Positions 61,058 to 64,000 of a DNA stretch of 64,000 bases are shown here, piece after piece; positions within the stretch are counted from its first letter, which is position 1, and the number at the start of each line of letters is the position of its first letter. Under the pieces are notes generated by a model. It had not been told where the DNA came from. It saw only the letters and a program-made list of their open reading frames with translations, and did not search any database. This DNA is from Hofstenia miamia (lineage: Eukaryota > Xenacoelomorpha > Acoela): assembly GCA_004352715.1 (NCBI GenBank), contig SCFE01000092.1:405375-469374 (forward strand), written 5' to 3'. A program made the position numbers and the translations under genes.

Positions 61058-61211
61058 CTCAGATGATATAAAATTTTACAGAAGCTATATAATGGAAAAA
61101 TGATAAAGTTTTTTACAATAATGTTTGCAAAGAAATCAGATGATGTTGACTCTTACAAAATATGGATTTTCAACTTATTATATAATTTATTGAAATTTTA
61201 AAAATGCTTAC

Positions 61212-61250
61212 CTCCATGAACATTGATTCTGAAAAATTGCTTCTTGTTCT
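61212..61250 (-). CDS. 39 nt exon of minus-strand gene, unknown protein
   Basis: The minus strand shows an excellent acceptor (ttttctttttcag), 39 nt coding RTRSNFSESMFME in phase 0, and a strong donor (GAG/gtaagc). Both borders and the phase agree with the neighbouring exon at 61534-61743, 283 bp upstream on the minus strand. I recognise no family from the sequence. The quality of both splice sites makes a real small exon likely. Confidence 0.6.
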
Positions 61251-61533
61251 CTGAAAAAGAAAATAAATTGTTTTATGATATGATATGCAAGAAAACAAAT
61301 TGTTATTGCACATCAAGAAAGTTTGTTGCAAAATTCATCAAAGTAATTTGCTTAAAACACAAAAAATTGATGAACATTTCAATCTAAAACTTTATCTGAT
61401 TCCAAAGAAGAGAATGACTATTGAGTCTTTTTGTCCACCTGAAAGTCTATTTAGAATATAAAACTGCAAGATGAAATTAATATGTTTGTTTTTTGTGAAT
61501 ACAAATTTTCAATAAACCAGTCTAAATAAATAC

Positions 61534-61743
61534 CTGAATATTTAAAAAAGCCAAAAGTTCCTGCAAGTGCATCTTCAGATCTGCCACAGCTATTATAAAA
61601 TCATTGAAACCAATCAAATGCCATATGTTTATTAACAGTGCCATCTCCAAAGGTTGTATTGATGTTGCAATAAGATGAATACAAAATTCCTCTATTAAAT
61701 CTTTTCTAGAATTCCATTTCAAAAAGCTATATAGCAGGCAGCA
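61534..61743 (-). CDS. 70-codon exon of minus-strand gene, unknown protein
   Basis: This phase-0 exon of 210 nt lies between a possible acceptor (caaaatcag) and a donor CAG/gtattt. It encodes an alpha-helical looking peptide: LLYSFLKWNSRKDLIEEF, then LIATSIQPLEMALLINIW, HLIGFNDFIIAVADLKMHLQ and ELLAFLNIQ. The open frame extends further upstream on the minus strand to about 61850, so the acceptor could be different. The helices would fit a repeat or scaffold protein, but I cannot name it. More upstream exons would fall in or beyond the gap at 62105-63104. Confidence 0.55.
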
Positions 61744-61859
61744 CTGATTTTGAAATGACCATATTTGCATTATATAGACACAATAGATCATGAAGTTGTA
61801 CATAAAAACAGTTGGGATAGTAAAATTGCAAATACAATAAAATTAGGTTGTTATCAAAA

Positions 61860-62104
61860 TGGCAGAAATGCAATTTACAACCCAATATTATTCACTTGCA
61901 AAATTTCATAAATTTAAAACAAATACAATAATTAAAATTCTTGTTACAAAAGTTTATAGACATTTCAATGCTTTAAATGACTTGAATGTTTTGAAATATC
62001 CATTAAATATGATGCTTTAACAATCAAATTTGAAGCTATTGTTTTGCAAATACAAATCATATCCTCATATAATAATGAACATTTCTTTGATTTAAAAATT
62101 GGAC
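61860..62104. other. Non-coding stretch before gap
   Basis: No exon or element was seen. Confidence 0.4.
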
Positions 62105-63104
62105 NNNNNNNNNNNNNNNNNNNNNNNNNNNNNNNNNNNNNNNNNNNNNNNNNNNNNNNNNNNNNNNNNNNNNNNNNNNNNNNNNNNNNNNNNNNNNNNN
62201 NNNNNNNNNNNNNNNNNNNNNNNNNNNNNNNNNNNNNNNNNNNNNNNNNNNNNNNNNNNNNNNNNNNNNNNNNNNNNNNNNNNNNNNNNNNNNNNNNNNN
62301 NNNNNNNNNNNNNNNNNNNNNNNNNNNNNNNNNNNNNNNNNNNNNNNNNNNNNNNNNNNNNNNNNNNNNNNNNNNNNNNNNNNNNNNNNNNNNNNNNNNN
62401 NNNNNNNNNNNNNNNNNNNNNNNNNNNNNNNNNNNNNNNNNNNNNNNNNNNNNNNNNNNNNNNNNNNNNNNNNNNNNNNNNNNNNNNNNNNNNNNNNNNN
62501 NNNNNNNNNNNNNNNNNNNNNNNNNNNNNNNNNNNNNNNNNNNNNNNNNNNNNNNNNNNNNNNNNNNNNNNNNNNNNNNNNNNNNNNNNNNNNNNNNNNN
62601 NNNNNNNNNNNNNNNNNNNNNNNNNNNNNNNNNNNNNNNNNNNNNNNNNNNNNNNNNNNNNNNNNNNNNNNNNNNNNNNNNNNNNNNNNNNNNNNNNNNN
62701 NNNNNNNNNNNNNNNNNNNNNNNNNNNNNNNNNNNNNNNNNNNNNNNNNNNNNNNNNNNNNNNNNNNNNNNNNNNNNNNNNNNNNNNNNNNNNNNNNNNN
62801 NNNNNNNNNNNNNNNNNNNNNNNNNNNNNNNNNNNNNNNNNNNNNNNNNNNNNNNNNNNNNNNNNNNNNNNNNNNNNNNNNNNNNNNNNNNNNNNNNNNN
62901 NNNNNNNNNNNNNNNNNNNNNNNNNNNNNNNNNNNNNNNNNNNNNNNNNNNNNNNNNNNNNNNNNNNNNNNNNNNNNNNNNNNNNNNNNNNNNNNNNNNN
63001 NNNNNNNNNNNNNNNNNNNNNNNNNNNNNNNNNNNNNNNNNNNNNNNNNNNNNNNNNNNNNNNNNNNNNNNNNNNNNNNNNNNNNNNNNNNNNNNNNNNN
63101 NNNN
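62105..63104. other. Assembly gap (1000 N)
   Basis: Exactly 1000 N. The right flank is the second copy of the block at 46636. Confidence 0.99.
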
Positions 63105-64000
63105 GAACCTTTACTGGTTGAATTATAAAATTTAGGGAGGTTTTAATTGCCTTGCTTGCTATATTTTGTGCTAACCACTCAATATTGTCCAGGCTAACAA
63201 CAGTGCCCTTTCATGCTTAAATCTTAATGCTTAAAAATCAAATTTGAATAATTAAATACGTTAAAAACCACCCAGAGGATTGTAAATCCTCGTTAGAAAT
63301 GCATCAATAAAGTATTATTCTCAGTCCAAGTACTGAAAGTAAGCAGTTTGTTAGAAAAAATCATCTCATTTATTGAATACATTTCCTCTTGAATAACAAA
63401 TATTTTTATGTCAAATAAAAGGTGAATATTGGAATTACATTAACCATACTAATATAACATAGTCAACAACATTTTGAATACATGTTATAACCTGTCTTTG
63501 ATACAATAAAAATGTCCATTTCTGCATAGATGACCAAGAACAGTCTAGTGAATCTATCAGTTCGTGCGAGAACAATGGCGATTTTGATGAATTCACAGGT
63601 ATGAAAAGTGTCACTTCTGTTTGATATACCATCGTACGAGCACTTCTTATCTGTACAAGAAAAAACTTTATTACATTTTGAGGAAGTTATTTCCAAATCG
63701 CAATAGAAAAATTGTGTGAACGGTTAAAAATGCATGTGTTGTGCTTTACATTTCATCTATGCGTGTCATGCATAGTTTTTCAAAATCATGTGTGTAAATC
63801 CACGAATGTATTCAACTAGCACTCAAACACGTATTTGAATGGTGTTTTATGTAATATTCTTTTTTTAATTTTAGCTAAATGCAAAGGATGTTCGAGGTTG
63901 CTGTTTGATAAAAATTCTGTAATATTTGTAAAACAACAGCCTTAATTACAAGAAGCTGAATCTTGAAAATTTCATTGTTTGTATATATATATATATATAT
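63105..64000. repeat. Second copy of 46636-47542
   Basis: The block is collinear with 46636-47542, with few substitutions and an 11 bp shorter stretch near 63423. It ends in the same (TA)n tract at the window edge. The candidate Cys-rich frame is present here at 63463-63720 on the minus strand. Confidence 0.9.

Noticed and set aside
1-64000. tRNA, rRNA, CRISPR or a prokaryote-type defence system
   Set aside because: No tRNA arms, rRNA-like conserved stretches, regular spacer arrays or gene clusters were seen on either strand.

Overview
The window is AT-rich eukaryotic DNA, almost certainly from an invertebrate animal. It has introns with GT/AG borders, long (TA)n arrays, decayed DNA transposons and retroelements, and part of a Cys-loop (nicotinic acetylcholine receptor-like) channel gene. 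I cannot fix the phylum. Nothing looks bacterial: there are no operons, CRISPR arrays or Shine-Dalgarno sites. Most long open frames here are N-runs or (TA)n tracts translated as Ile-Tyr repeats and are not genes.

The best supported gene is the plus-strand receptor subunit. One exon (28467-28970) carries the Cys-loop, loop C, M1, M2 and M3. A second (29743-29947) carries the start of the cytoplasmic loop. The last (54517-54893) carries the rest of that loop, M4 and the stop. Exons two and three agree in phase across a 24.6 kb intron. The N-terminal ligand-binding exons were not found. That large intron holds a complete but dead Tc1-like transposon (35112-36715), a dead non-LTR retrotransposon (48478-51352), and two nested tandem duplications (about 701 bp and 758 bp). 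The 758 bp duplication has copied the acceptor and first 71 nt of the M4 exon, leaving a decoy exon at 53759-53829.

Other content by region: 1-6 kb holds a possible Harbinger-like terminus, a degraded GGGTC-rich repeat and a 13 bp hairpin. 7.3-8.0 kb and 14.6-14.9 kb hold the 3' parts of two Penelope-like elements with a GIY-YIG endonuclease. 11.9-12.8 kb holds a truncated Tc1 copy. At 21.9-22.2 kb there is a small intact ORF with a mitochondrial-presequence-like N terminus. At 61.0-61.7 kb a minus-strand gene fragment shows phase-compatible exons, one only 39 nt long. A few further minus-strand stretches look like single exons but are not identified.

The assembly needs care. Ten N gaps are present, six touching (TA)n tracts, and several are flanked by exact or near-exact copies of the same sequence. 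The blocks at 56.7-59.6 kb and 63.1-64.0 kb repeat material from 46.6-56.4 kb at high identity. They may be unmerged haplotypes or collapsed repeats rather than real duplications.
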